From NCBI RefSeq assembly GCF_900497805.2, contig NW_020953953.1:1288318-1352317 (forward strand): DNA of 64,000 nucleotides, read 5' to 3'. Position numbers and translations under genes: made by a program. This document shows, in pieces, positions 62,930 through 64,000 of the stretch. How positions within the stretch are numbered: the first letter of the stretch is position 1; each line of letters begins with the position of its first letter. Under the pieces are notes generated by a model that was not told the origin of the DNA, made no database searches, and saw nothing but the letters and a program-made list of their open reading frames with translations. This stretch comes from Vombatus ursinus (lineage: Eukaryota; Chordata; Mammalia; Diprotodontia; Vombatidae).

Positions 62930-63270
62930 TGGAGGGGAGAGGACTTGGAGAGACATGATAGCTATTTTCCAGTATTTGAAGAAATAACATGTGCAGTGTG
63001 TGGGGGGGATTAGACCTGGAGGAATGGGTGACAGTTATAGAGAAGTAAATTGGAGGGGGGCATTAGGGGGAGGGTGTGAGGAAACACTCTCAGGCAATGA
63101 GAACTGTCCCAAAGTGGAATGGATTGCCTTGGGAGATGCTAGGTTCTTTAAGCAAGGGTGGGCTGGATAACCATTTTCTGGACATACTGTAGGCTGTGGT
63201 GGTGGGGGTCATTTAGGTGGAGCAGACGCCTTTGAGGTCCCTTCCAGCTGAGTTTCTCTGATCTCTGCCT
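62930..63270 (+). mobile_element. CR1/L3 LINE 3' end
   Basis: AGCCTGGAGGGGAGAGGACTTGGAGAGACATGATAGC, TGTCCCAAAGTGGAATGGATTGCC, GAGGTCCCTTCCAGCTGAG: the standard CR1/L3 terminal sequence. Confidence 0.75.
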
Positions 63271-63840
63271 CTCTGACCCTCTGACACTCCTCATCTTACA
63301 CTTTTTTTTCCCACCACTCTCTTCAAATCTCTCTGCATCTTTCTCTTTTCATTATTGTCTTTCTTCATCTCTCTTTTCATCCCTATATCTGTGTCTCCCC
63401 ATCCCTCTCTCTTCATTCCTCTTTATCCTATCTCTCCATCTCCCACTTTGTAGCTCTTCTATGCCTCTCTCCATCTTTACATCCTTTTCTCTCCATTCCT
63501 GTTTCCAGCCTTCTCTTTTATCTCTCCTTGCCTGTCTTTCTCCATCCCTGTTTCTTTATTCCCCTCTATCTCACTCCATTCCTCTCTCTCCATTAACCTC
63601 TCCCATCATCTCTTCCTCTGTCTCTCTTTATCCCTTCATCTCTCTATCTAAATTTCTTTTTCTGTCCATCCTTCTCTCTTTCCAGCCTCCATCTCTTTAC
63701 GTTCTTTTCACTGTACCACTCCATTCATCCTTCTCTCTCTATCCATCCTTCCTCCAGTCTTTTTCTATCCCTCTCTCTCCACCTCTCTCCCCTCCATACT
63801 TCTGCCCACCCCTGACTCCAAGGTGGTCTCCCTCGGCTCC
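63271..63840. repeat. Pyrimidine-rich low-complexity tract
   Basis: TCTCTCCATCCCTCTT-like sequence with no gene seen. Confidence 0.7.
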
Positions 63841-64000
63841 CCCCATCCCCGCCCCCCCTCGAAAGGGTTAACTTTGGGGAAGGGCCCGGGAGTCCCCGGA
63901 TGGTGATGTCAGCGGGCGAGAGAGAAAGGACGCGGTGGTGGCGGGGGGAGGCGGAGAGGAGGAGGAGGAGGAGGAGGAGGAGGAGGAGGAGGAGGAGGAG
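63841..64000. promoter_or_regulatory. GC-rich right edge with (GGA)n, possible next promoter
   Basis: An abrupt change to GC- and CpG-containing sequence with TGATGTCAG (CRE-like, 63904-63912), then (GGA)n to the window end. It could start a CpG island for the next gene, but the window ends too soon to tell. Confidence 0.35.

Overview
The window looks like a piece of a marsupial nuclear genome. Split genes with GT-AG introns, CpG-island promoters and AATAAA signals show a vertebrate. The repeats point to a marsupial: tRNA-derived SINEs with the GGGGCAGCTAGGTGG head, SINEs with an RTE-like tail, CORE-SINEs, abundant L2 and CR1/L3 LINEs, and a marsupial-type L1 3' end. Three runs of N are assembly gaps (1517-2323, 24166-24175, 46839-47238).

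The genes match, in inverted orientation, the block on human chromosome 19q13.42 that I know as ZNF628-NAT14-SSC5D-SBK2-SBK3-ZNF579. Left to right here: ZNF579 (+, coding exon 3249-4754), SBK3 (+, four coding exons 7544-11368), SBK2 (+, three coding exons 14342-16517), SSC5D (-, thirteen coding exons 35662-19553), NAT14 (-, main exon 38197-37652) and ZNF628 (-, single coding exon 50885-47868, 5' UTR exon ending at 51561, CpG-island promoter near 51.4-52.15 kb). Exon ends were read from splice sites and from protein similarity remembered from human; nothing was aligned by computer.

The two zinc-finger genes encode putative DNA-binding regulators. SBK2 and SBK3 are a tandem pair of kinase genes sharing intron positions. 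SSC5D is a secreted scavenger protein with five group-B SRCR domains and a mucin-like tail. NAT14 is a membrane-anchored GNAT-fold protein; its first coding exon was not found.

The rest is intergenic and intronic repeat sequence. The richest part is 39.1-46.7 kb: an old L2, then a CR1/L3 LINE carrying SINEs and an L1 copy, which itself carries a solo LTR; several insertions have readable target-site duplications. From 52.2 kb to the right end I recognise no gene; the last 150 bases are GC-rich and could begin the next promoter. I saw no undescribed multi-gene system. The most unusual points are a run of 8-residue repeats in the SSC5D tail, opposite catalytic-loop substitutions in SBK2 and SBK3, a block-duplicated finger array in ZNF628, and the nested insertions.
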